From positions 1-26,397 of IMG/VR virus record IMGVR_UViG_3300025736_000167: a stretch of DNA of 26,397 nt. The stretch is one strand, 5' to 3'. The DNA comes from a virus. This document shows, piece by piece, positions 7,300 through 13,596 of this stretch; position 1 is the first letter of the stretch; each line of letters opens with the position of its first letter. A model generated the notes under the pieces. That model saw nothing but the letters and a program-made list of their open reading frames with translations, did not search any database and was not told the DNA's origin. The position numbers and the translations under genes are program-made.

Positions 7300-7336
7300 T
7301 TGCCCCAAGGTTTTGTCTACTTCTTCCTTGGGGCAA
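7300..7336. terminator. Strong bidirectional terminator after the scaffold gene
   Basis: TTGCCCCAAGG (7300-7310) pairs perfectly with CCTTGGGGCAA (7326-7336) around a 15-base pyrimidine-rich loop. It lies between convergent genes (scaffold forward, membrane protein reverse) and could end transcription from both sides. A further inverted repeat, CATCACG (7243-7249) and CGTGATG (7292-7298), lies just before it. Confidence 0.75.
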
Positions 7337-7359
7337 ATTCATTCATGTTAAAATATCAT

Positions 7360-7719
7360 TTAATCGATATATCTAAAATTAGTTACGACAATAACCATTG
7401 AGATCATTAAAATAGAATTAATAATCAGATAATTGAGTTCAAAATGATCATTTATACTATAATTATAAAACTGTGTAAGTGCTAAAGAACATACTATCAA
7501 AGGAGTCCATATTAAAAATGGTTTTAAACTCCTGGGTTCGCCAATAATTGGGTAATATTCACGAGCAGCCCACAATATATATGAAAATAGTATAGTAGTT
7601 ATGAAAATTTTGATAAAACTCACATAACCATCGACATAAACAACTGATATTGCATTAAAGGCGGCCATTGTGAACCCATAAATAATCAATTTAATATAAT
7701 AGATTAAGTTATTATCCAT
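7360..7719 (-). CDS. Four-helix inner-membrane protein, unrecognised
   Basis: A 119-residue protein with four predicted membrane segments at about residues 7-27, 33-51, 66-84 and 95-113 and short polar links (one contains REYYPIIGEPRSLK). A GGGG lies four bases upstream of ATG. It is the last gene of the reverse-strand island, starting 28 bases after the stop of the secreted Gly/Ala-rich protein. The two could act together, for example as a toxin or exclusion factor with a membrane partner, but this is inference. No family recognised. Topology also fits small EamA/DMT-like or holin-like proteins. Confidence 0.65.
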   Translation of the reverse strand: MDNNLIYYIKLIIYGFTMAAFNAISVVYVDGYVSFIKIFITTILFSYILWAAREYYPIIGEPRSLKPFLIWTPLIVCSLALTQFYNYSINDHFELNYLIINSILMISMVIVVTNFRYID

Positions 7720-7747
7720 GATACCCCAGTTCTAATTTGTGTTACCT

Positions 7748-8239
7748 TTATGGGAGCGGTAAAGCACCACCTACAATAGTTGCTGCAATTGTTGCCTTAG
7801 TTGTAGCCGCTGCACCAGCTGCGAGAACAAAAATACAGCCTGGGCCTGTTGAAGGTATAGATACGATTGTAGCCGCAAGTGTCCCAGCGCATCCACCAAC
7901 AGCTGTAACAAGACCGAAAACCATGCCTGTAAAAGGTCCTGCCCCTAATCCTCGTTGATGTCCTTCAATTTTGTAACTCGCATCAGACATTCTTTTAAGC
8001 TCTAGACAACCAGTCTTCAGATATGATCGCAATTCCTCTTTACTACGGTGCCTTAGCTCTTTTGATACATTGTATGAAGGGATTTTGTAGCTGCTGTTAT
8101 CTTTTTGTACACAAAAACCATCCTTATGATAAGACAGTTCGATACCATCAACTTTACTTGATTGTATAAAATTCTTCTCTTTAATAGCCATACCGTTAAC
8201 TATGCATGGAAAAAGAAATAAAATAAATAATTTATTCAT
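7748..8239 (-). CDS. Secreted protein with a Gly/Ala-rich hydrophobic C-terminus
   Basis: 163 residues. Residues 1-16 form a signal peptide (MNKLFILFLFPCIVNG, predicted cut before MAIKEK). Residues ~17-95 are polar, with KELRHRSKEELRSYLKTGCLEL. Residues ~102-128 and ~132-160 are Gly/Ala-rich hydrophobic segments (PFTGMVFGLVTAVGG; FVLAAGAAATTKATIAA) with GxxxG-like spacing, ending in ALPLP. The pattern of a secreted precursor with two membrane-inserting glycine-zipper helices recalls bacteriocin-like or pore-forming proteins and some secreted proteins of amoeba-associated bacteria. I cannot name a family. AGAGGA lies upstream of ATG. A terminator separates it from the thymidine kinase gene, so it may have its own promoter near 8250-8290. 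Confidence 0.7.
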   Translation of the reverse strand: MNKLFILFLFPCIVNGMAIKEKNFIQSSKVDGIELSYHKDGFCVQKDNSSYKIPSYNVSKELRHRSKEELRSYLKTGCLELKRMSDASYKIEGHQRGLGAGPFTGMVFGLVTAVGGCAGTLAATIVSIPSTGPGCIFVLAAGAAATTKATIAATIVGGALPLP

Positions 8240-8289
8240 AAAATAATCCTCTTAAGAGAATGATATCTCTTTTAAAAAATGTATGAAAA

Positions 8290-8348
8290 ATAAGCCATGT
8301 AAGTAACATATATTAATCAAAATATATTACAATAATTACATGGCTTAT
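8290..8348 (-). terminator. Long terminator hairpin after the thymidine kinase gene
   Basis: ATAAGCCATGTAA (8290-8302) pairs perfectly with TTACATGGCTTAT (8336-8348). The interior extends the stem with GTA/TAC and with ATATATT (8308-8314)/AATATAT (8321-8327), giving about 23 pairs with two bulges and a six-base loop. Read on the reverse strand the stem is followed by TTTTTC, as expected of an intrinsic terminator. Confidence 0.75.
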
Positions 8349-8373
8349 CGATATAATGAATAAATCGAATGTT

Positions 8374-9051
8374 TTAAAGCAAAATATGACAATTTTTACA
8401 TCGTGGCTCATAGGTAACTAGACTTTTATCATCATCGATAATAATATCTGGGTCGCTAGATAGGGCCGGCATGCCATTAACAAGACGTTGTGTATATTCT
8501 GCATTATGGCAATTACAAAGGTTGCATCGTGATTGAAGTTTAATTTTGTTCTTAGATCTCTGTACCAATTGAGTAATTGTAGTCCCAAATGATTCACGTC
8601 TAAAATTAGTATCAAGACCTGATACAACAACATTTATTTTTGCTTTGATCATTGTATCGATAACATTAATAAGTTTATTAGAATAAAACTGTACCTCGTC
8701 AATAAATACGACCTCAGGTTCCTCCTGTAGAACTTTAAGTAAAATATACTCAGCTGATGATGTAGAAATACAGGGAATCTCCTCAGCATAAGCACGAGAC
8801 TTGAGCGTATTCTCTGTTCTTGTATCAAAGGTATGTTTGAACGCCAAGTACTTTATCCGTTGTTCACGGGCAAATTTGACATACAATATAAGGTTGGCTG
8901 TTTTTCCAGCATACATTGGTCCTGTTATGGTAGTTAATTCACCATCATTAGAAAAGAGAGAGTATTTATTTAAATTGTACATTCCAGGAGATTTTTGTAC
9001 CATCGCCTGAGAGTTGCAGAATATTAACAAAAGAAATAATAGTTTCTTCAC
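8374..9051 (-). CDS. tdk: Thymidine kinase (type II) with an N-terminal signal peptide
   Basis: Phosphorylates thymidine to dTMP in nucleotide salvage. Of 225 residues, 44-51 are the P-loop GPMYAGKT, 118-122 the Walker B DEVQF, and 145-156 the family motif GLDTNFRRESFG. Cys176, Cys179, Cys218 and Cys221 form the zinc-binding pair of CxxC motifs, and 183-189 (NAEYTQR) matches the lasso region. The oddity is residues 1-16, MKKLLFLLLIFCNSQA, a textbook signal peptide (two Lys, hydrophobic core, cut site before Met17). The start is GTG, with GGGAG at good spacing, in a 4-base GTGA overlap with the upstream gene. An internal ATG at codon 17 would give a normal cytosolic enzyme but has only a weak AGG upstream. 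Kinase identity is firm; export is a prediction. Confidence 0.93.
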   Translation of the reverse strand: MKKLLFLLLIFCNSQAMVQKSPGMYNLNKYSLFSNDGELTTITGPMYAGKTANLILYVKFAREQRIKYLAFKHTFDTRTENTLKSRAYAEEIPCISTSSAEYILLKVLQEEPEVVFIDEVQFYSNKLINVIDTMIKAKINVVVSGLDTNFRRESFGTTITQLVQRSKNKIKLQSRCNLCNCHNAEYTQRLVNGMPALSSDPDIIIDDDKSLVTYEPRCKNCHILL

Positions 9052-9263
9052 AATTCTCCCTCAATTTCACAAAATTCAATAACAGGAAACTTTGTAATAT
9101 CAACAATAGCACCATTACACTCAATGAATTTCTGGGGAAGATCGGTATTCATAATATCAACTGCTTTTTTAAGCATGATTTCCTCTATTTCACACTCATA
9201 GCTACAATTAAGATCACCAATTTGGTCTAACGAGTAGAACATGATACTAAATATCTTCATCAT
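9048..9263 (-). CDS. Small acidic protein of unknown function
   Basis: 71 residues, acidic, with several Cys and Ile-rich stretches (YSLDQIGDLNCSYECEIEEI; AVDIMNTDLPQKFIECNGAI; VIEFCEIEGEL). Two Met codons begin the frame; AAGGAAGG upstream fits either, and the second is better spaced. The stop overlaps the kinase GTG, so it is coupled to it. A perfect TATAAT on the reverse strand at 9297-9292 might be the -10 of an internal promoter, but I see no matching -35. I recognise no family. Confidence 0.55.
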   Translation of the reverse strand: MMKIFSIMFYSLDQIGDLNCSYECEIEEIMLKKAVDIMNTDLPQKFIECNGAIVDITKFPVIEFCEIEGEL

Positions 9264-9308
9264 TTTCCTTCCTTGTATGTATATAAGTCTAATTATATGG
9301 CTTCTTCC

Positions 9309-9641
9309 TCATCTATTTTCATTAATGATCGATTCCTGCTTAAATAATCTATCATCCGAATGGGCTACAATACTATTATTTTCTTTAAATTCTACAGTTA
9401 CTTTACCAAAATATTTCTGAATAAATCCTACAAGTTCTTGGTTGCAACTAAACAACCGAATGGTTGCAGCATGTTTAGGATTATATACAATGAGAAGATG
9501 TTTTTTAACCCTATCAAACGTTTTTATGCTAACAAGTGAAAGCATACGTTCAAATGGTTGTACCCCTTGTTGGGCATCCTCTAATACATGACTCCATTGC
9601 TCGCAACAATATTTAAATTCAACCCAGAGATCAATCTCCAT
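9309..9641 (-). CDS. Small protein resembling the C-terminal domain of clamp-loader tau/gamma
   Basis: 110 residues, cytosolic. The order of elements resembles the last domain of DnaX (tau) from many bacteria: an early Trp helix (EFKYCCEQWSHVLEDAQQG), a helix (FERMLSLVSI), a strand (HLLIVYN), a helix (NQELVGFIQKYFG), then an edge strand (FGKVTVEFKE). In DnaX this region contacts the polymerase. If correct this is a free-standing copy that could modify or block the host replisome. Only the pattern supports it, not a unique motif. It starts four bases after the upstream stop and has no clear RBS, which suggests translational coupling. The short C-terminal tail after VEFKEN is polar. Confidence 0.6.
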   Translation of the reverse strand: MEIDLWVEFKYCCEQWSHVLEDAQQGVQPFERMLSLVSIKTFDRVKKHLLIVYNPKHAATIRLFSCNQELVGFIQKYFGKVTVEFKENNSIVAHSDDRLFKQESIINENR

Positions 9642-9645
9642 AAAC

Positions 9646-10404
9646 TTATAATAATTTTACAATCAATTTAGAGTCATCAAACAATTCACATAATTTGTTG
9701 AGTACTAAATTTTTTGACAAAAGATCGACAATACCATCCCTAAAGAATATTTCTGATTGGTCAAGTTCTAGTGTTAGACAATGATTTTCAATATCGTAAT
9801 TCTTGAAAATAACCATCTGCAGCACCGATACCTTTACAGGGTCCCCTGTCGATTTATCAACAAAATCAATTAGTTTATGTAACTTGTCAATGTAAACAGC
9901 TGTTTCAATAGGGTCACTTTTGTAGTCGGCTGTTAGATCAATATTGAAATATTCAAACATCTTTAACAACAATTTATTCACGGGGTAACCACTCCTTACT
10001 GTCGCACCTTGAACAATACGCTTTAACGATCCATTTTCTTGATCTTTAGCAATCTCATAATTTAAATCTTTTAAAAAATGACTCTCCATTAAATAGAGAT
10101 GATCCATCTTTTTAAGGTTGTTAATATCATACGGCACAAAATATTTTTTAGATTTTTTCAGTATCAATAAGTTGTTAGATCGTAAAACAACTGTGCCACA
10201 ATCATCGAGCTGTAAAGATCTGAACCAATAGACACCTGTTATGATTGCTACATGAATGGCATAATGGTTACTTTTGAATCCTATATGAGTCACATATGAA
10301 AGTAATACTTTGTTTTCCCTGTGATCATATATTTCGATTCCTATAGCAGATTCTCCAGGATTAGAAGAGGCACAGCCACATGTATTTATCGTGTATAAAT
10401 GCAT
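9646..10404 (-). CDS. RNase H-like protein lacking the catalytic acids, plus C-terminal domain
   Basis: 252 residues. The first ~85 follow RNase HI order: strand, CGCASSNPG (family: DGxxxGNPG), GIEIYD, then KSNHYAI (family: TNNxAE), then a strand with LRSNNLLI (family: sDSxxvv). The three metal-binding acids align with Cys9, Ile50 and Asn77, so cleavage is unlikely and a nucleic-acid-binding role is more plausible. Residues ~95-190 are mixed helical with HLYLMESHFLKDLNYE. Residues ~190-252 (VLQMVIFKNYD; CLTLELDQSEIFF; KLCELFDD) have a helix-strand-helix-strand order like the next gene and DnaX C-termini. AGGAAGAG precedes ATG, and the next gene starts four bases after the stop. The RNase H relation is by motif pattern only. 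Confidence 0.6.
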   Translation of the reverse strand: MHLYTINTCGCASSNPGESAIGIEIYDHRENKVLLSYVTHIGFKSNHYAIHVAIITGVYWFRSLQLDDCGTVVLRSNNLLILKKSKKYFVPYDINNLKKMDHLYLMESHFLKDLNYEIAKDQENGSLKRIVQGATVRSGYPVNKLLLKMFEYFNIDLTADYKSDPIETAVYIDKLHKLIDFVDKSTGDPVKVSVLQMVIFKNYDIENHCLTLELDQSEIFFRDGIVDLLSKNLVLNKLCELFDDSKLIVKLL

Positions 10405-10411
10405 TCTCTTC

Positions 10412-10597
10412 CTATTTTTTAGATTTTGTATCTTTAATATAATCTTCTAAGAATTTGTATATAGATGGGAGTAATAAACTTGATATAGACGTATTGTTTT
10501 TTTGAGCGATTGCTCTAATTAAAAGATATTCATAGTTTTCTACTGAAACATGTAACCGTATTAAACCATTACGGGGTTTTTGCAGCTTTTTCATCAT
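10412..10597 (-). CDS. Ribbon-helix-helix (Arc/CopG-like) regulator
   Basis: A 61-residue basic protein. After KKLQKPRNG comes a beta strand (LIRLHVS), a helix (VENYEYLLIRAIAQKNN), a turn and a second helix (SISSLLLPSIYKFLEDYI), the plan of Arc/CopG/MetJ repressors, which bind DNA as dimers by the paired strand. The frame is open to 10744, but the upstream ATG has no RBS, while AGAAAGAAG lies just before the ATG pair at 10597/10594; I therefore use the short form. It is the first gene of the reverse island and faces the capsid gene, so it probably controls one or both promoters between them. Its stop is eight bases before the RNase H-like start. Confidence 0.7.
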   Translation of the reverse strand: MMKKLQKPRNGLIRLHVSVENYEYLLIRAIAQKNNTSISSLLLPSIYKFLEDYIKDTKSKK

Positions 10598-10761
10598 ACT
10601 TCTTTCTTTTTGAGACCCTTTGATATTAGACTCTCTAGTAGCGTAACAACAGATTCGCTTACTGTAAATGACGCAATTGGCCTCGTCGACCACAGGGCGC
10701 AAATTGGAGAGAATTCGCCCATCTTGCAAAATATATACATTCATAGTAATGAGGTATTACC
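10598..10761. promoter_or_regulatory. Divergent control region between the reverse island and the capsid gene
   Basis: 164 bases separate the regulator from the divergent capsid gene. They contain an imperfect hairpin (GGGCG 10695-10699 with CGCCC 10716-10720, inner AATT/AATT, GGAGAG loop). The capsid RBS sits in a 5-bp hairpin: GTAAT (10746-10750), loop GAGGT, ATTAC (10756-10760), one base before ATG. On the reverse strand TTGTTA and TAATAT are 15 bases apart, a weak promoter candidate. Late-gene and island promoters probably both lie here. Confidence 0.5.
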
Positions 10762-11709
10762 ATGGCCTACATAACCACGGATACTTTAAGTGCACCAGTA
10801 CAACAGAGTTTTGACTCTAAAATTCTCAGTACTCCTACTGCTAACCAAATTCACAATTTAGCAGCAATGCCCAAAAGAATGCCATCAAAAGGTGGCAAAA
10901 TCCTTCGCATGAGACGATATAACCAATTGCAGCCAGCTCTTGTACCATTGGGTAATAGTGGATTAACACCACCACCACAGATGGCTACAGCAGTTGATAT
11001 TGATGCTGAAATTAGTTTCTATGGAACCTATTTACAGATCAACGAGCAATGTACATTACAAGCGCAAGATAAACCGCTTAATGAACTCGCAATAAGATTG
11101 GGAGTATCGTTAAGGATTACCGAGGATTTGTTAACTCGTAATATGCTGCAAGCGACTGCCTCACAGATTAACTGTACTGGTGGCGTGAACGGTGATAATC
11201 CTACAGAATTAACGGCAAGTGATGTCGGTAATGTAGTTAAAACTTTGCTCACAAATGATGCTAAGACAATTCTCGAAAACGTCGATGCCACGGATAAATT
11301 TGGAACAGGCCCGATACGCAATTCTTTCATGGCCTTTTGCCACACTGATCTTACTGAGGATATTAACAACGTTGCTAAATTTAAACACGTTAATGAATAT
11401 CCATCGCAGCATAATATCGGCAAAGCAGAGTGGGGCAGTGTTCAGAATTTAAGATTTTGGATATCAAGCCAAGGTGCTAAGGTCACAAATTCATCATTCT
11501 TAGGTGCAACAGTTTATTCGATTTTTGTAACAGGTATGGAATCATATGCATATATTATGCAAGATGGCATGTCTGCAACATTCATCTATAGACCTGCAAT
11601 TTTTGACTCAGCTTTAGCGATGAATGCTTCAGTTGGATACAAATTTGGTGCCTGTCCAAAAATTTTGAATGACCTTTGGCTCTTCAGATTAAATACTACA
11701 TTAGCTTAA
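10762..11709 (+). CDS. Major capsid protein, N4 gp56 family
   Basis: Forms the icosahedral shell. 315 residues with an HK97-like order typical of the N4 gp56 capsid family: a short N-arm with Gln/Asn-rich residues, a basic patch (KRMPSKGGKILRMRRY), LVPLGNSGLTPPPQ, then AEISFYGTYLQINEQ, a long helix (NELAIRLGVSLRITEDLLTRNML), an insertion rich in Thr/Asn, FMAFCHTDLTEDI, and the motif EYPSQHNIGKAEWGSVQNLRFWIS near residue 210-235. Strong expression is expected; GAGG lies seven bases upstream in a hairpin loop. It is separated from its scaffold by 3.5 kb of reverse-strand cargo, although the two are normally adjacent. The next gene starts 12 bases later. Confidence 0.85.
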   Translation: MAYITTDTLSAPVQQSFDSKILSTPTANQIHNLAAMPKRMPSKGGKILRMRRYNQLQPALVPLGNSGLTPPPQMATAVDIDAEISFYGTYLQINEQCTLQAQDKPLNELAIRLGVSLRITEDLLTRNMLQATASQINCTGGVNGDNPTELTASDVGNVVKTLLTNDAKTILENVDATDKFGTGPIRNSFMAFCHTDLTEDINNVAKFKHVNEYPSQHNIGKAEWGSVQNLRFWISSQGAKVTNSSFLGATVYSIFVTGMESYAYIMQDGMSATFIYRPAIFDSALAMNASVGYKFGACPKILNDLWLFRLNTTLA

Positions 11710-11720
11710 AAGGAGATAAT

Positions 11721-12710
11721 ATGGACGGAACTATAATTTTACAAGGTTCTTTTGTATCTGATGGTAATGCTAAATATATACCAATTAGATCTGATGTAGA
11801 TTGGATGAGAGTTGTAAACTATACAAATAGCATAGGGGTTGTTAATGCTTCTGGAACTTCGTTCTACTGGCAGCGTGGAATGGCGACAGGTCGTGGATTA
11901 GTCCATCCTCATATCGGCGGAGACGCGACAATTGGTGTTGCTGAAATTGCAGCAAATAATGGTTTTACACTTTACGATACCTCGGTTAATACTCCTGGTG
12001 CACAGATAGTAACTACTGGAACTACTTCAGTACCTGCCCCAGTCGTTTCTACCGCTAATACTGCCGGTCTCGTAGCATTCCAATCAATTGTTAGGCTAGA
12101 TAGCATTGCAGCAGCTCCAACATTGTGCGGTATTGATTTCTCTCCAGTTGCTATTGTTGCTGGTGTAAGGTTTACTCTTCCTACATTAGCTAGTACGGTC
12201 GCTCTTGGCGGTGCTGGTCATTATAGAGTAATTCCCTACAACCCTCTATTTTATCCACGCAATAGAACAGTATGTAATGTAACACGAGCAGCTAATGCTG
12301 TAGTGACTACTACTATTCCTCATGGATTAACGGTAGGGCAACAGGTACGTTTCAGTGTCCCTGTATATAGTGGCCTAGGTATGGTGGAACTCGACAACGT
12401 TCTTGCAACTGTATTAACAGTAGATGCACCGAACAATCTGTCATTTACTATCGATATCAATACAACAGCATATACAGCCTTTGCTTGGCCTCTTGCTGGT
12501 TCTGCTCCTTGTCAGTTCCCACAGATGGTGCCAGTCGGCATAGCTGCACAGCATCCATATGAAAATATCTTGACTGATGCAACCAGGAATACTGGTGCAA
12601 TCGGAATGATTCTTGGTGCTGGTAATGATGCCGCAACACGCTTGTTGGCTCCAGCAGGAACAAACAATGATGTTATTTATTGGGTTGCTGGTAAATCCTG
12701 GAATATGTAA
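11721..12710 (+). CDS. Capsid-associated (decoration-like) protein with an FCCH-like module
   Basis: 329 residues, rich in Ala, Val, Thr and Gly, mostly beta. The start is the ATG after AAAAGGAGATAAT; an upstream in-frame ATG at 11676 lies inside the capsid gene. The position after the capsid gene suggests a decoration or head-fibre protein. Residues ~184-265 contain a module of the type seen in phage tail proteins as the ubiquitin-E1 FCCH-like fold: VTTTIPHGLTVGQQVRFSVP, GMVELDNVLATVLTVD, LSFTIDINTTAYTAF. It is followed by FPQMVPVG and TDATRN. The same module and tail appear in the gene at 13224. The N-terminal part (IRSDVDWMRVVNYT; FYWQRGMATGRG) matches nothing I know beyond virion proteins. 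Confidence 0.75.
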   Translation: MDGTIILQGSFVSDGNAKYIPIRSDVDWMRVVNYTNSIGVVNASGTSFYWQRGMATGRGLVHPHIGGDATIGVAEIAANNGFTLYDTSVNTPGAQIVTTGTTSVPAPVVSTANTAGLVAFQSIVRLDSIAAAPTLCGIDFSPVAIVAGVRFTLPTLASTVALGGAGHYRVIPYNPLFYPRNRTVCNVTRAANAVVTTTIPHGLTVGQQVRFSVPVYSGLGMVELDNVLATVLTVDAPNNLSFTIDINTTAYTAFAWPLAGSAPCQFPQMVPVGIAAQHPYENILTDATRNTGAIGMILGAGNDAATRLLAPAGTNNDVIYWVAGKSWNM

Positions 12711-12733
12711 TTAATTCGTAGTAATAAAGTGCA

Positions 12734-12754
12734 GGGGGGCGCACGATTCCCCCC
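12734..12754 (+). terminator. G/C hairpin after the capsid genes
   Basis: GGGGGG (12734-12739) pairs with CCCCCC (12749-12754) around a nine-base loop and is followed by TATTCTT. It may partly terminate or protect the abundant capsid message before the lower-level tail genes. The next RBS lies in a small stem: TATTC (12755-12759) with GAATA (12769-12773). Confidence 0.65.
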
Positions 12755-12775
12755 TATTCTTAAAAAAGGAATATA

Positions 12776-13216
12776 ATGGAAAATTTAGAAACAACAGAAG
12801 TAAAAAAGAATTCTCATAGGCTAGAGAGACCAGAAAACAAACTTAAATATCAACGCGACAAAGACCGTGAGATTGTTAAAGGTATGTTTAAATATTATGA
12901 AGTTGATGGAGGAGTCCTCAATTTCTGCTTTAAAGCATATAAAGAAGATCCTGTAGAACAGTTTAGTCTTGAAGATGGTAAAGTTTACTCCATTCCTTTA
13001 GGCGTTGCTAAGCATCTGAATAAGAGTGGTTTTTACCCTCAATATGCATTTTTACCAGGTGATAGAGAGATGATCGGTGCTTATTCTCCTGATGGACAAA
13101 CTATGCAGGTAATTAAGAAAATTAGACGATATGCTTTCCATTCTCTTGAATTCGTTGATATTGAAGGACTTGAAGAATCATCAGGTATTGTCGAAGTAGT
13201 TAAAGCTTCGTATTAA
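12776..13216 (+). CDS. Conserved-type virion-associated protein
   Basis: 146 residues, soluble. A charged N-terminus leads to KYQRDKDREIVKGMFKYYEV, then GVLNFCFKAYKEDPVEQFSL, EDGKVYSIPLGVAKHLNKSG and a C-terminal IRRYAFHSLEF. This RDRE-x-V-x-G-x-F-x-(F/Y)-Y-E start followed by a PLGVAKHLN segment is familiar from proteins placed just after the capsid gene in other podo-type phages. They are annotated as hypothetical or structural. Match from memory; exact role unknown. AAGGA is six bases upstream. Confidence 0.7.
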   Translation: MENLETTEVKKNSHRLERPENKLKYQRDKDREIVKGMFKYYEVDGGVLNFCFKAYKEDPVEQFSLEDGKVYSIPLGVAKHLNKSGFYPQYAFLPGDREMIGAYSPDGQTMQVIKKIRRYAFHSLEFVDIEGLEESSGIVEVVKASY

Positions 13217-13223
13217 GGATATC

Positions 13224-13583
13224 ATGCCACTACTTACCGAACAATACCCGATATTCCAACCTGCTATGAGAGAAATAACCGCAATAACTAATGCATTTCC
13301 CGCTGTTTTGACAACAGCATTTGATCATAACTACTTAACAGGTCTTGTAGTACGTTTATATATACCATTAAATTGTGGAATGATCCAAATTGATCATTTT
13401 AAGAGTTCTATAACACGCATCGATGCAACAAGATTTTCAGTTGATATCGATACAACACGTTTTGATATATTTAACGTGCCAGCAGATACAACGCAATGGC
13501 CTCAAGTTGTACCAATTGGGGAAGTTAACTCTCAGCTAGATCAAGCAACAAGAAACGTGTTACCAGATAATATTTTGCCTTGA
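13224..13583 (+). CDS. Small FCCH-like tail/neck protein
   Basis: 119 residues built almost entirely of one beta module. ITAITNAFPAVLTTAFDHNY, LTGLVVRLYIP and CGMIQIDHFKSSITRID, then FSVDIDTTRFDIF, match the FCCH-type pattern (strand; His-x-(L/Y)-x-x-G; GM-x-x-(L/I)-(N/D); then a F-x-(V/I)-D-x-D-(S/T)-T strand). It ends WPQVVPIGEV and QATRN, nearly the same as FPQMVPVGIA and DATRN in the protein encoded at 11721, so the two arose from a shared module. Such proteins are common in phage neck regions. Likely a head-tail joining or small tail component; AAGGA precedes ATG. Confidence 0.75.
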   Translation: MPLLTEQYPIFQPAMREITAITNAFPAVLTTAFDHNYLTGLVVRLYIPLNCGMIQIDHFKSSITRIDATRFSVDIDTTRFDIFNVPADTTQWPQVVPIGEVNSQLDQATRNVLPDNILP

Positions 13584-13596
13584 AAAAGGGGTAATA

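Noticed and set aside
7737-7958. Forward Ala/Pro-rich 73-codon frame antisense to the secreted protein
   Set aside because: It is the mirror of the Gly/Ala-rich segment; no RBS, and the reverse gene has signal peptide and RBS.
10598-10744. 49-residue N-terminal extension of the ribbon-helix-helix protein
   Set aside because: The upstream ATG has no Shine-Dalgarno; the internal ATG pair does, and it gives the usual length for the family. The extension remains possible.
10724-10752. Promoter TTGCAA, 17 bases, TAATGA before the capsid gene
   Set aside because: The -10 is poor and would place transcription start on or after the ribosome binding site.
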